Below, one piece after another: positions 36,101 to 47,138 of a DNA stretch of 64,000 bases (positions are counted from its first letter, which is position 1; each line of letters starts with the position of its first letter). Below the pieces are notes generated by a model. That model saw only the letters and a list, made by a program, of their open reading frames with translations, did not search any database and was not told the DNA's origin. The stretch is from Chloromonas sp. AAM2 (Eukaryota; Chlorophyta; Chlorophyceae; Chlamydomonadales; Chlamydomonadaceae). The DNA is taken from NCBI GenBank assembly GCA_004335635.1, contig QAXH01005319.1, positions 5,268 through 69,267 on the forward strand, read 5' to 3'. The position numbers and the translations under genes were made by a program.

Positions 36101-39100
36101 ACTGCGGGAGGAGCCGTGCGCCAGGAGTCTGCGGGCGCGCGGTAGGGCAACTGGAGAAGTGTGACTCGAGACAGCTAACCATTGCTGAATGGACTGTGGC
36201 GCATGAGGTTGGCACAGGCTAGAAACGGCCATTTATAGTGATCAATGAAGGAACGTGTCCATATCGTGTTCAGCATGTCGGCAGAATGAGAATAGTCTGG
36301 GTGCATGCCCGCTTCGTTGGGCCCCGCATTTCCTTTATCTCTTGCTGGGTTGGACGCCTGAGATCCCCAATCAGTGCGTTGTTGCAGTTCACGGCGCGAC
36401 TTCTGTGAAATTCCTGGCGTGGGTCCCGTGCACGCCGCCAAGTTCTGGGCCGCTGGGTGCCGGACGTATGGGGACCTGCAGACCTGGTTGCACCATCAAC
36501 TCGCCAACAAGGGGGATGGGGGTGAGGGTGGCGGTGGCGGCGGCACCAGCACGTCGCTGGCAGGCGGCAGTGTCAGCACAGGGGTTGGTGTTGGTGGTGG
36601 AGTTATGGATGGGGGTGGGATGGGGGGTGGAAGCGTTATTGGGAGTGGAAGAGGTGGGGCCGAAGGAGCAACTGTTGGCAGTGGCACACCTGCTGTCGGT
36701 GAGTCGGATACAGCGGGCGGTGAATGTGTGGGCACGCAGGCCCCGGGCGGCCACACCGCAGGCACACCCTGCACAAACAGCTATACCCTCGGTACCGACA
36801 GCGGAAGCGCTGATGAAAGCCTGACAGACGATGACAGAGGCAGCGGTGGTGGTGGGGCAGTGGCGCATTCCATTGGGGCTGAACGGGGGCGTGGGGCAAG
36901 GGCTGGGGTGCGCAAGTCTGGCGGTAGCACTGGCAATAGTGGTGGTGGTGGTGGTGGCGGTGGTGGTGGTGGTGGTGGTGGGCCTGTGTGGGTGAATGGC
37001 CGGACGGCCCGTGAGGTGTTGTTCGGTTTGGCTCACTTGGAGGACATGTTGGCACCTGTGACGGTCGAGGAAGCGACAGAGATGAAGCAGGTGTGTGTGT
37101 GTCATGATGCAGTGCGGGCGCTTTTCGATGCTTCAGGATGAAATTCAGGAAGATCTCAGCATTGCAAAGCGAGGAGTGGATGCTTTGTAACGGTATATGT
37201 GTGGGCGAAGTAGGCCCTGCTTACTGAGTAAGTAGTCGACTGGCTTGCCAATTGTTGGCCATCCTCTGCCACGGTACTTTGCTGTATCAGGCTCGGCACG
37301 TGCATGCATGTAGACGCATATGCATGAATGCACAGTATGAGATAGCCTCGCTGGACTTTGTGTTCGTTTGTTCTCCCCCCCGGCCGTGCGCTGCAGACCG
37401 TCCTGTCCTGCCTGTGCGAGGTCACGCGTGCGGAGGGCTGGGCGCTGGTGCCAGTGGGCAGCACACGCAGGTGCGGACATGGGAGTGTGCATCACCAAGC
37501 AAAAAAAAAGATGTTTGCCAGTTCTGGGACAGTTTGTAAAAACGCCACTGAAACCAGTGTGGCCGCAGGAAAAATTGGGGAGAGCAGCATGCATTACTTC
37601 CGGGGTAGATGTCCCTGGACGCAGGGGCGCATGGGACGCAGGGACGCATGGTCGCAGGGGCCGCAGGGGTGCAGTATCACCACTTCACGTCTACCAACAG
37701 TATGGTACAATCTGCGAAGACCCACTGACTCCAGTCAGTCCAGTGGTGTTTTTGGAAACTGTCCCACAACTGGCAAACATCTTTTTTGTTTTGCTCTAGC
37801 ACTAGCACTACAGGCACTAGCACTACATCACATGTCATTACATGCAGCGATGTGAGAGCACAGTCATGTATTGGTCCAAGCTGTTTGAATGCCGCGCTTA
37901 CAAGGCACCAACATTACATGACATGACGTGGCAAGAGATGTATCAGCTCACTGTCGAGATTGCTTGTTTTTATGTGGTTCTACAAAACAGCCTGCATGGT
38001 GCATGCCTTGGGTTGCTGCATCGGATTCGGCACGGCCTTAGGCATGAACGACTTCCAGAACACAAAAGCCCAGCCAGCACTCGTTCAGCAGCAGGAGAAG
38101 CCACTGCGGCAGCAGCACGGGCAGCTTGGGAGAACTGGAAGGCAAAATGGCAGACAAGCTCCAGAGGTTTACTGTGTTGGCAGGTGTAGCTGATTCTGTT
38201 TACTGCTTGCTTCTCCCTTGCTTGGACTAGTCATGTGAAGTGAAGCACAGCTGTCTGTTATAACTGATCAACGTTGTGCCCTTTGTCCGCAGATTGCGCC
38301 GCCCCCAGGATGCCGACTTCCTCGTGACCCACCCCACACACACCGTAGGTAGGTTGACACGTGGGTGACAAAGTCATCATCATGATGCTCGCGTGGCGCT
38401 GGTACCTCGATGCCATCCAAGCAGCGCAATGCGTGCCTCAGTTGCCTGCTCTGCACCAATGGTGATGCCGTTCTGGAAGTGCTTTCAATTCTGAAGCCAC
38501 AAGTGCTGTCCATGCTGGCCCCGTGCAGGCGGCATCACGCGGCCCCTGTACCAGCGGTTGGTGCAGGGCGGCCACATGGTGCCACAAGAACAGGGATTCT
38601 TCAGGATGAGGGTGAGCAAGAGGGCATGAGCGGCAGGGCTGCACGGAATGGCCAGGACTGTGCAGGCAGGACTGTGCAAAGCTATTCAGGATGGAAATGA
38701 CAGGAAGGTCAACGGTGGCAGGACTGCACAGGGACAGGGAGGAGGGCTCTACACAGCCATGTTGCAACTTGGAGAGATTCATCTGGAAAGTTTGTGACTT
38801 TACGCCAGGTCTGCGTCAGTCCCTTGTGACTTGACGCCGGGTCTGCGGTGTCTGATGGTGAGGTGTCAATTGGTTTGGTGTGTTGCTGCCTGCCTTAGTC
38901 GCACCCAGGGCCGGACTACGTGGCCCACCTCCAGGACACGGCCGCCTTCAACCGGCCCGAGCCCAAGGATAGGGGAAGCAACATGAGGGAGGAAAGGTGC
39001 GTCTGGACGTGCGTGCCAGATCACTTGCACGGGCCAACCGGGGGTGAGATGTGCGCTGCACATTAACAAGGCAAACAAAATAACAAGAACCAAAAGCCGG

Positions 39101-39939
39101 AGCTGTGTCACCGTAACCTGATTCAGCAAGCAACAACAATCACGGCGGCCTGCAGCATGCCAACAAAACAAACAGAACAAAACGCAAAACGCAAAACGCA
39201 AAACACAAAACACAAAACACAAAACACAAAACACAAAACACAAAACAAAAGTGTTGTGCCTGGTCTAACAAGCAGCAAAACAAACAGAACAAGCAAAACC
39301 CCGGCGGCCACTGCTGACGGCTTCAACGTTACAAGTGACTGCTTTGTCATGCCCAGGTACGACTACATCTTTGGCACATGGATCACGGCAGCGGGAGCCA
39401 TGCGGCGCATCGACCTGGTGTTTGTGCCGCCCGAAACGTGGTGGTTTGGGCTGGTGGGTTGGACAGGCAGCCGCTCGCTGCTGCGCTTCGCCAAGCGACA
39501 CATCGACATCCTGGTGCGACCTCACGGGGGAAAGATGTACAGGCTGCGAGGTCTGTTAAACCCTTACCCTGAAATGAGTTTGTTGCCTGGCTGTGTGTAG
39601 TGCAGGTAATCCCAGCTTAGCCATACGTTGCTGCCAACAAGACGTTGCTGTTTTGCTGGTTTTGGTGATCTTGTCTTGCAGGGCATGCGACTGAACAACC
39701 AGGCCCTGTTGCGGCGGCACCCCGTCCCCGGCCACCCCGCGCTCCTGGTGCCGCAGGACGGGCCGCCCCTGGGCCGCAACGGGCGGGGGGAGTGGCCCCC
39801 CGACTGGCCCACCGACGAACAGGGCCAGCCACGGCGAGTGGTGGGCAGTGAGGAGAACCGTACGCCCTGGCAGGCCTGCCCTGCTGGCCGCCAGAGGACA
39901 GAAACTGCCCTTGAACAGACAGAAAATACTCCTGACTGA
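33149..39939 (+). CDS. X-family DNA polymerase (Pol lambda/mu/TdT type) with BRCT domain
   Basis: Repair polymerase for gap filling and end joining, expected in the nucleus. Exons: 33149-33393, 33467-33791, 33918-33936, probable micro-exon about 33997-34009, 35081-35227, 35493-35761, 36027-36141, 36388-37090, 37397-37470, 38293-38348, 38529-38611, 38899-38996, 39357-39550, 39682-39939. About 866 residues. The N-terminal BRCT region ends around PRVVEVAWLEAAI. The 8-kDa/finger region has LPYVGSDYIA and the helix-hairpin-helix IPGVGPVHAAKF. The palm has GSTRR, DAD (about 643-645) and RRIDLVFVP, giving the three metal-binding aspartates. FGLVGWTGS is the Pol mu/TdT-like sugar-contact motif. About 170 Gly-rich residues interrupt the finger-palm junction. 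The junction 39550/39682 is out of phase by one base although the protein reads on correctly, and the usual C-terminal ending is not evident. Confidence 0.87.
36935..36981 (+). repeat. GGT/GGC triplet tract encoding polyglycine
   Basis: Run of ggtggtggtggcggt units in Pol X exon 8, coding 14 consecutive Gly. It is the densest part of a Gly/Ser-rich insert spanning about 36510-36985. Confidence 0.85.
37498..37795. mobile_element. MITE-like element with about 50-bp terminal inverted repeats
   Basis: The left end (37498-37549: agcaaaaaaaaagatg ... gccagttctgggacagttt) is the inverted repeat of the right end (37742-37795: ccagtggtgtttttgg ... cttttttgttttgct). About 298 bp with no coding capacity, in a Pol X intron. 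Related ends lie at about 40660-40705 and 46145-46210. Target-site duplications are not clear. Confidence 0.8.
39175..39246. repeat. Tandem repeat (caaaac[g/a])n
   Basis: About ten 7-bp units (gcaaaac then acaaaac) in the Pol X intron between 38996 and 39357. It is the source of a spurious Lys/Thr/Gln-rich open frame on + and a Phe/Cys-rich frame on -. Confidence 0.85.
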
Positions 39940-41401
39940 CGGACGAAAGCAATTGCGGACCACAGGAGGCAAGGCTGATGATCCTCGTGGGAGGTATGAG
40001 CAAGCAAGGGAAAACGAAGGCACCAGTGCCGAGTGAGCAAATAAGCAAGCAGGCCGTGTGAAGGACCAGACGGTGGGCCGTGGAAAGCCAGGACGCGCAG
40101 TGCTGCCAAGCCAATCAATTGTCAGTTTGGTTGACCGTTCCTGGAACTACCAGGTAGTTGACTGTGCAGTTTCATTGTCTGTATAGGGGAGGGGCCCGTT
40201 CCTTATGGCCAGTACCTGAACCAGCAGGATGATGTCCGTTTGCAATAATGTGCTGGACGCACTAGGCAGAAGGTATGAGATGATGAGAAGACCAAGGCAA
40301 GGAACTTCTTCTCCAGGTTGCAATAAGCAAAACACACATTACACTGCTCCTTTTCCAAGGCTGCATGGTCTACAGCACTTTCCGCATGCATAACCTGCTA
40401 TGCTTTGTTTTACCTGAAACTTTTGACTGCGCATGAGGCTCATACACGTGAAGACTCTGAAGCCTCAACATGAGTGGATTGCCCATTGCTCGGTTTCACC
40501 CAACCTTCTGGCTTTCAACTGAAAAAACTGATTGCTCGATAAAATCAGAGCTCTTCCAATGGAGTTTCAACCTGCACCTCGTCCAGTGGTGGCTCTTCGT
40601 GTCATCACACAATGGTTCCCATCAGTCAGTACAACAGGACACACGAACACTCCCCACAGGAACCCGTCAAATTGTCCCAGAACTGGTAAACGTTTTTTTT
40701 CTTAATCAATATGCACCTGCAGTCGTGCTGGTCTGCCCATTCTGTGGAAGCCTCAGGACCAGTGGGGCTCTGGCCGTTGAAAAACCTTTGTGTACCTTTA
40801 CTATGCCGTCAGTTTGCTGGTTTTCGCACACTGTTACTGGTCAGGTCTAACGCAAGGCCATTCTCAACGTGCAACATGACGTTTGTCTCTTGGCGCGTGC
40901 AGTGTTCGCGCATCGCACATGTCGTGGTTGCACTATAACTGCTTGGTTCTGGTGGGCTCAACTCATTCATGGGCAACTCTGATTGCCTTCACTGTCCCAG
41001 TACTGGCAGTGCACTACGTGCACGTCCACGTCCCAGTACCGGCCAACATCTTTCTTTTCGCACCCTGGTTGCTGGCGTTACAACGCCGTCAATGGGTGGC
41101 CCTCGAACGACACTAATTATGCTTAACTATCACACACAGAGCTTACAGTGGGCAGGGCAGTAGCAGCAACTATCAGTAGCAGGCAAGTCCTTTTTTTGGA
41201 ACGATCGGTGGCTGTCACGCATCCTTCAGCGTTTTGTAACGTCTCCACTTTCGCCGCAGCTTCTTCAGCAGGTAGAAAATCTGGGCTCTCATTCTCATTA
41301 ACCGAGAAGAGCCTGAAGCTGACCACGATATAATATCACTGGCAAATACACACCGCGTCAGCTCATCGTTTTCATCAAGTCAACAAGTCAACTGAGTCAA
41401 C
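39940..41401. other. Intergenic stretch with MITE-end relics
   Basis: No supported gene. It contains partial, decayed copies of the MITE end: about 40660-40705 (ttgtcccagaactggtaaac) and weaker ones near 40991-41010 and 41030-41060. A later terminal exon of the Pol X gene could lie here but none was recognised. Confidence 0.5.
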
Positions 41402-42619
41402 ATGCAATCAAGCCTCATCAACCGGCAATCCCGCATCGCAAGCAGTAAACAATCATTGAGTTTTTCAATCATCCACCCAGGCGCAAAGGCACCTATCCGC
41501 TCATTCAGTCGCAAGACCGTGATGTCTTCAGCTCAGTTGGGCACCCCCATTCGCTCATGGCATGAGGCGGGCCAGCGGTTCCTGGCCGCTGTACCTTATT
41601 TTCTGCCCTTCGCTGACGGCCTGCGCTATGGGCGCTACCTGTTCTCATCGTGAGTTGCAAGTGAATCAGCGAGTGCCGTAGAACCCTAGGGTTAGGCTTG
41701 CGAACTACGAACTTCACAAGCAGGTTGGGAGGCACGCATCTATTAGGTTCAACCATGCAGCATTGCGTCAGCTACTCACAGCAGACTCACTCAAGAGGGT
41801 ATTTTTTACATGGTGCCTTCACACAGAACTATCCTGCATGGCTTCGCAGGTACCCTGCGCTGAAGGATGTGTTCAGGCCGGTGCTGCCACTTGTTTACGA
41901 CTTTCAAGATGCCTCGTACGGCTCTCTTCTGGCTTTCTTCGCCATCCTCCTGGGCATTGCATGCAACAGCAGGATGACACGCTTTGCACGCATTAACGCC
42001 ATGCAGGTAGGCCTGGCAAAACAAGCTGCCTCAGGGGACAGGCTGTCAGCTTGCCTGCTCACTTGATGATTCCCGTGTGATTATCCACCTCTTGCTTGCC
42101 CGCTCACATTTTCATTCATTTCACCTTTTCATTTTATTTCCTCAAGAGGCTCTTGTGATTGTAGCTTGCTCGAAACTTTGTATATTGGACTGAACCTGCA
42201 TGCATAAGCCTATGCATCATCGCACATGCCTGCAAGTCTTACGGCCCAATGCATGTGGCCCCAAGGCATGGCTCATCCTGGCACGTCGCTCATGGGTTCA
42301 TGTCCTGTGCAGCTTGTTTGCAATGTCGTGTCTTGGGCTGCACCCTCTTGATGCATGGCACGTGGCATTGCATGACTCACCTGCACGTGTTCATGTCCAC
42401 GCTTTGCAGGCGTTAGTGCTCGAGGTCATTGTGGTCGTGCCCAATCTGCTGGGCCAGGTCTTCAACATGTCCTTCGGTGGCGCATTGTACGAGTACACAT
42501 GCAGCGCTCTGTGGCTGTTCGTGGCCACATGCGTAGTGTGCGCTGTGTTCTCTGCTCTGGTTGGCTCATGGGTCAGGCTCCCATTCGTCACTCAGGTAGC
42601 CGAGGAGCAGATCAGCTAA
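41402..42619 (+). CDS. TIC20: Tic20-family chloroplast protein-import subunit (3 exons)
   Basis: Integral protein of the inner plastid envelope, part of the TIC translocon that passes precursor proteins into the stroma. Exons 41402-41649, 41850-42006, 42410-42619, GT-AG and in phase, 204 residues. The first 45 or so residues are Ser/Arg-rich without acids, as in a transit peptide. The mature part starts with RFLAAVPYFLPFADGLRYGR, the conserved Tic20 opening. Three further hydrophobic segments follow: about 114-130 (SLLAFFAILLGIACN), about 136-155 (NAMQALVLEVIVVVPNLLG) and the penultimate ALWLFVATCVVCAVFSALVG, giving the family's four helices. Length is normal for the short plant Tic20-IV/V type. 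TGTAA occurs at 43010. Which Tic20 class it belongs to is not decided. Confidence 0.9.
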
Positions 42620-43611
42620 GAACTATTAATAAATTGCTATCAGCTGCCGACCAACCAGCTGTTAATAGCTGCTCATTGCTGAGAAAATTAATGGTAACTG
42701 CTGAAGAAATCTTGGTGTTGAACTAAAGTGTTGAATGAACAAACCTTCTGTCAACCCTCCACTTGATGTGTATCACCACGTAGTGTCCAGTAGCGGAGCA
42801 ACCCTACGTCAGTTTGACAGACAGGAAATGGGAAAGGAGATGTGACCTGATGCAAGTCTGGGCGGAAGCAATCCCACGAAACACAAAGAATCAATTCCAT
42901 TTCCATGTCTATGAATTGTTGTGAACTTTGGTGCACATTTGTACATGCTTTTTCGTACATTACTGAACATATCGTAACATTTCCCTGCTGGCAACCACGC
43001 AGTAACACTTGTAACAAAACGGTTGATTTTAAGAGTTGGGTTAGCTGAGCATTGGACTATTTGCTCTCATGCATGACTTGCAGGTTGTGCCTTCTCCATT
43101 TCATTTTTAAACGTACTCTCGTGTTTCAACTCGTGATTCGATTGCTGTGATGAGTGGCACCCACTGTTCTTTCTTTGCTGCCTGTGGAGTGGTGTACTTG
43201 GCATGTAACTAACTGTCGAGCCGAGTAAGCAGGCAATGCGTTTGCAAGCAGACAAACTGAATAGATAACTGGCCCTGAGGCTGCAACGCAGGCACAAGCT
43301 TGCATCATGCAGCCAGGTTATACAACTGAATGGTAGGCTCCATGGCATCGAGCCAACACTGGACATTGGGAGAACTAAAGTTGCGAGCCTGGACTACCGG
43401 CACACTGACTAGGGCTGACATTTGGCAAGAGCACTTTGGCTACGCTTAACTCTATGCTGAGGGATGACGTTCCAAACAATTGTGTAATGGGACAAGCCGA
43501 CCAGGTGCATGGCCTGCCCACTGAAAATATGGCTTCGCCCAGTACTGGAAAGCACGAGTTTGCTGAGAATGCAATTGGAGCATTGTGCGATGAGCGCTGT
43601 ACACGTCGCAG

Positions 43612-44271
43612 TCAAGACTTCTCTTCGCCGCATAGCAGCTGCTCACGAACGGATTTGAACGCATTGGTCGCATCGCTCAAGCTGCGTAAAAGCTGCGAGC
43701 GCCGGTACATGACCTCGCCGTACTGCGATGCCCCGGCACCTGCCACCAGCTTTGCTTTGATGAACAGGTGCACGCGGGCACGACGTTCTACTAGGAGGAG
43801 CCCCAATGACATCGGCACATATTGCTCTGTGCCACGTACATGCCTTGTAATCGCAGCCCTGATCTGCATCTTGACTTTTTGAATCATGCCAGCATTATCA
43901 CGTGCCTCGTTCCGAGGGATGCGTGTTGAGCAGCCAATAACCAATGACTTGACGGCAACTACTTTGTTGCTTTTTTGCGCTCTTCTGTTGCTCTTTGACT
44001 TGCACCGCATGCCACGGAAAAGTGCAACTGCTTGGCGCCGGGCCACTCCGGACCTTGGTGGAGTAGCTCTTCTTGCTGGAGCTGCCGCGCTCTGGTGGTG
44101 GTGGACCCGAAGGTGTGTGCGCCAACAACCAGTGTGTGGTGCATGAAGGTCAATTGCCTTTGCGTTCGATGCCAGGCCATGTAAGCTATGCGGGCAGGTA
44201 GGCAGCAGCAGGCAAGGCCTGTAGAGTAAGCAAATGCATGATAAATTCATTGCATAATGGGCATAATTCAT
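43612..44271 (-). CDS. Uncertain 219-codon open frame
   Basis: Unspliced open frame whose C-terminal half looks protein-like (for example GMIQKVKMQIRAAITRHV followed by a hydrophobic LVERRARVHLFIKAKL). It is basic overall and no domain was recognised. The opposite strand over 43886-44146 is also open, encoding an 86-residue frame with two hydrophobic stretches, so one of the two is a shadow. No flanking exons were found. This may be a fragment of a gene or mobile element, or not coding. Confidence 0.22.
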   Translation of the reverse strand: MNYAHYAMNLSCICLLYRPCLLLPTCPHSLHGLASNAKAIDLHAPHTGCWRTHLRVHHHQSAAAPARRATPPRSGVARRQAVALFRGMRCKSKSNRRAQKSNKVVAVKSLVIGCSTRIPRNEARDNAGMIQKVKMQIRAAITRHVRGTEQYVPMSLGLLLVERRARVHLFIKAKLVAGAGASQYGEVMYRRSQLLRSLSDATNAFKSVREQLLCGEEKS

Positions 44272-46144
44272 TCAACCCGGAGTCCATCATTGTGTGCGAC
44301 AGCATGCTCATCCAAGCATCTGCGACCCGTGCCTGCCTTTCAAGTAACGTGGTGCTGGCCCAATCAGTACGGCAGTGCACCAGGCTGCCCAGTGCAATGA
44401 CTTAATCTGAGGTGCCTTGCTGTTTGTTTGGCTGCAGACGTCAGTCCAAGAAGCGGTGAGGCAACACACAAGCACCCAATGTCAGCTGGTGTTTGCACAC
44501 ATGCATGTGAAACGTTATCACCAGTCGGCATGCGAATTGCGCTTGGCAGAAGGTCCTTGTGTCGTCACGCAGGCCAGGCCAGAAGGGCAGGGGCCAACCC
44601 CACGTCAGCACTCAGTTTGATGGCAACAAGCAAGCTTGGGTGCAGAAGCGCACTACGTTCACAAATGATAAAGGTGAACAGATATTGCACATGCACACTG
44701 CAAATGGCAATGGCACATGAGTTGTCACCAGTAGTTGATTGAACCTCAGCGCACAAGCACCTCTACAGACAGGGACGGAAGTCTATCAGCCGCTGCTGTA
44801 CTGAAATGGCTATCGGCCAATCTTATCTTTGGATTTGATTACCACTTATCTTTCCTTTTGGGCTGCAGTCAAGTTAAGTCTGCGCAAGGAACGCCTGGTG
44901 AACTTGTCAAAGGCTTATGAAGTAGTTGCCTGTGTGCTGTGATGCAGGCAAGATTGTGATGAAGCAAGAGGTGGTCTCCCAAACCCCTGGAAAGCGACCG
45001 CCTCAAAGGAAGCGTTGAAGTGTATACCAGCTAGTTGCCTGCCAAGTAACATGGCTGGCTTCCGCTGGCAAGTTAGCTGGATGTCATTATCCTCAGCACA
45101 TGATGCACCTGTTCGCTGTCGGTGACCGAACAGTCAAGTGTATTTGACCAACACACAGACAACATGCAGTGTGTCATGTCACCCTGTTCCTGTTGAGTCA
45201 GCGGTATGAATGCATGGATGGGCCACTACCGGATAGACCTCAGAGGACACCTCCGACCTGTTGCAAGTAGGCGTGTGCTGCTGATCGTTAACCCAGTACT
45301 TGATATTTGTGGTGACCAGCGCTCACTCAACCGAGGCTGAGACCGATTGTTGCACGGCTGGGAACCCAGAAGGGACAGGCCACTCGTGCTGCGGCCATAT
45401 TGTAGGTGACGCAACGCCATCCGCGCTGCCATACACACACCAGCGTATACCCAGAGACCTCTAGACCTCTATATGGACCCAGCACGGGACATATAGAGAG
45501 ACACACAAGGGCTTGGGATGCCAGACAGCAGCAAGTGTATACCCAAAGATCCAGAGTGTCATGTAATGCTTGGATGCGGCGCAGCAGTTTACCTGGGTTA
45601 GAGGTGAACCCTCAGCCATTCGGTGACCTCTAGCAGACAGCTTGCAGCCCTGCACAGAACACACCCGATGTGTTGTGTGCACCTGTCTTGCACTTCTCAA
45701 TCTCAACACGCATTCCAGGCTGCAATTTGATGTAGCAGACCATGTATCAGGCTCTGAGACTCGTGCTGGTGATTGACCTGTCTTGATTATGCCTGTCATT
45801 GACATATGCAGCTCTAGGGATGGCATATCCAGGGTATTGTTGACAGATGTGGTACAGCCATCCTCGTGACATGAAGGATCAGGCGTACATGGAAGGGAAC
45901 GACTGTAGTTCGTGCTGTTCAGGTAGGGCGCATGTTACATAGGCATACATTGGGGTGCGACACAGATTTGTGCGTGGGGAAGGTGAATTACAGATTTATT
46001 GCAGCCGGTTGTGGTGGGGCATGGGCAGTAGCCAGCACCCGGCCTGTGCGTGTGCTGTGGGATTCATCGTCAGGTGCAGACCCTGCCTGGTACATGAATT
46101 TGCTTGGCAATCCGTTCGTACCAGTGCACCTTAACCGGAACAAC

Positions 46145-46210
46145 ACCACTGGTTCAGTACAAGTCAAAAGAGTTGTCCCAGAACTGGCAACCATCTTTTC
46201 TTTTGCTCTA
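46145..46210 (+). repeat. Solo MITE end, same family as 37498-37795
   Basis: The sequence from accactggttcag through ttgtcccagaactggcaa to cttttgctcta matches the right terminal repeat of the Pol X intron element. No matching left end was found within a few hundred bases, so it is probably a truncated copy. Confidence 0.7.
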
Positions 46211-46526
46211 CAGTTGCTGTTTACAACCAAGTGTTTGTAACGCACTTTTGCTAGACCAAGTCCTCCGTCTGCTTACAGTGCAAAAGCGTAACCAGCTGTC
46301 TTCATACTCCCTTTCACCTTGCCTTGCTGCAGTTAGACGGAAGTACACATACACAGCTCAACGCTTAGCTCAGCAGGGAGAAGGCCACAAGTCACAGATT
46401 CGATCAATTCTGCATTAGGGCAGACCAGTTCCCAACCAGATAGATACAATGGCCACTGAATGATTCCGTGTTAGTCACGCACGTCCTCTCTTGGCCCAGA
46501 ACAACACACTGTGCCTCCATCCGTAG

Positions 46527-46604
46527 ATCTGTTGGCGGACGCAGCACGGCGCATGCTACACAATACCCACGAGCGACATGCTACCGCCGAGCAAAACTGT
46601 CTAG
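46527..46604 (+). CDS. Isolated exon with SNARE-like heptad sequence (gene not resolved)
   Basis: A 78-bp segment bounded by TAG|AT and G|GTAAGT reads LLADAARRMLHNTHERHAT, an amphipathic helix resembling the start of a Qb-type SNARE domain. A possible continuation (QLNAQ at about 46884-46898, then TLQTDKMSG after a strong pyrimidine tract at 47051) keeps that look, but the splice phase from 46604 does not fit. No upstream exons were found. It may be a degenerate or mis-assembled gene, or chance. Confidence 0.22.
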   Translation: MCWRTQHGACYTIPTSDMLPPSKTV

Positions 46605-47138
46605 GTAAGTGCCCCTGAACGGTCGACCATAGCGGAAAGCAAGAGACACAGGTAGCAAAACCAATTAGTAAACGCACCACACAAGCCACATCAAACTCCT
46701 CACCAACCTTTCTCCGTAGTTCACATGATGAATTCTGCCAACTGCATTCATAACCAGCGGGGCACCAACGATGCATGTATACACGCCCCCACCGAGCAAA
46801 ACATGACCATGAACCAACCAACAATCAAGGAAACCGCTACTGCGAGGCCCTCCACTCTAAAACGTCCTGCTGTTTGTATGCAGCAGCTGAATGCGCAAGT
46901 ATGCGTGTCGTGCCTCCCATCCTAAACGCACTCGCACCCTTACGCCCTCAATCTCTCACTTATGCAATCCATTGTCAGCATCCATAGGCGTATCATGCCA
47001 ACACGCCTCGCTCACACTCTCTCTCTCTCTCTCCCACTCTTACTGTAGCAGACCCTCCAGACTGACAAAATGAGTGGCTTGAACTTCAGGGGGAGTTGCG
47101 TACATACTGTAGATGGCTGCTGCACCTATGCCAACCCC

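Larger units (their letters stand above)
42620..47138. other. Gene-poor stretch with MITE relic and a few exon-like pieces
   Basis: TGTAA at 43010-43014 may end the Tic20 transcript. Nothing else up to 47138 could be assembled into a gene. Listed separately are an open frame on - at 43612-44271, a MITE-end copy at 46145-46210 and a SNARE-like exon at 46527-46604. The distal part includes the 3' UTR of the minus-strand gene ending at 47139. Confidence 0.45.

Noticed and set aside
36389..37105. Minus-strand 238-codon His/Thr/Pro-rich frame
   Set aside because: Antisense of the Gly-rich Pol X exon 8; triplet repeats keep several frames open at once.
39157..39600. Plus-strand 147-codon frame beginning with Lys/Thr/Gln repeats
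   Set aside because: Starts in the 7-bp intronic tandem repeat; only 39357 onward is a real Pol X exon.
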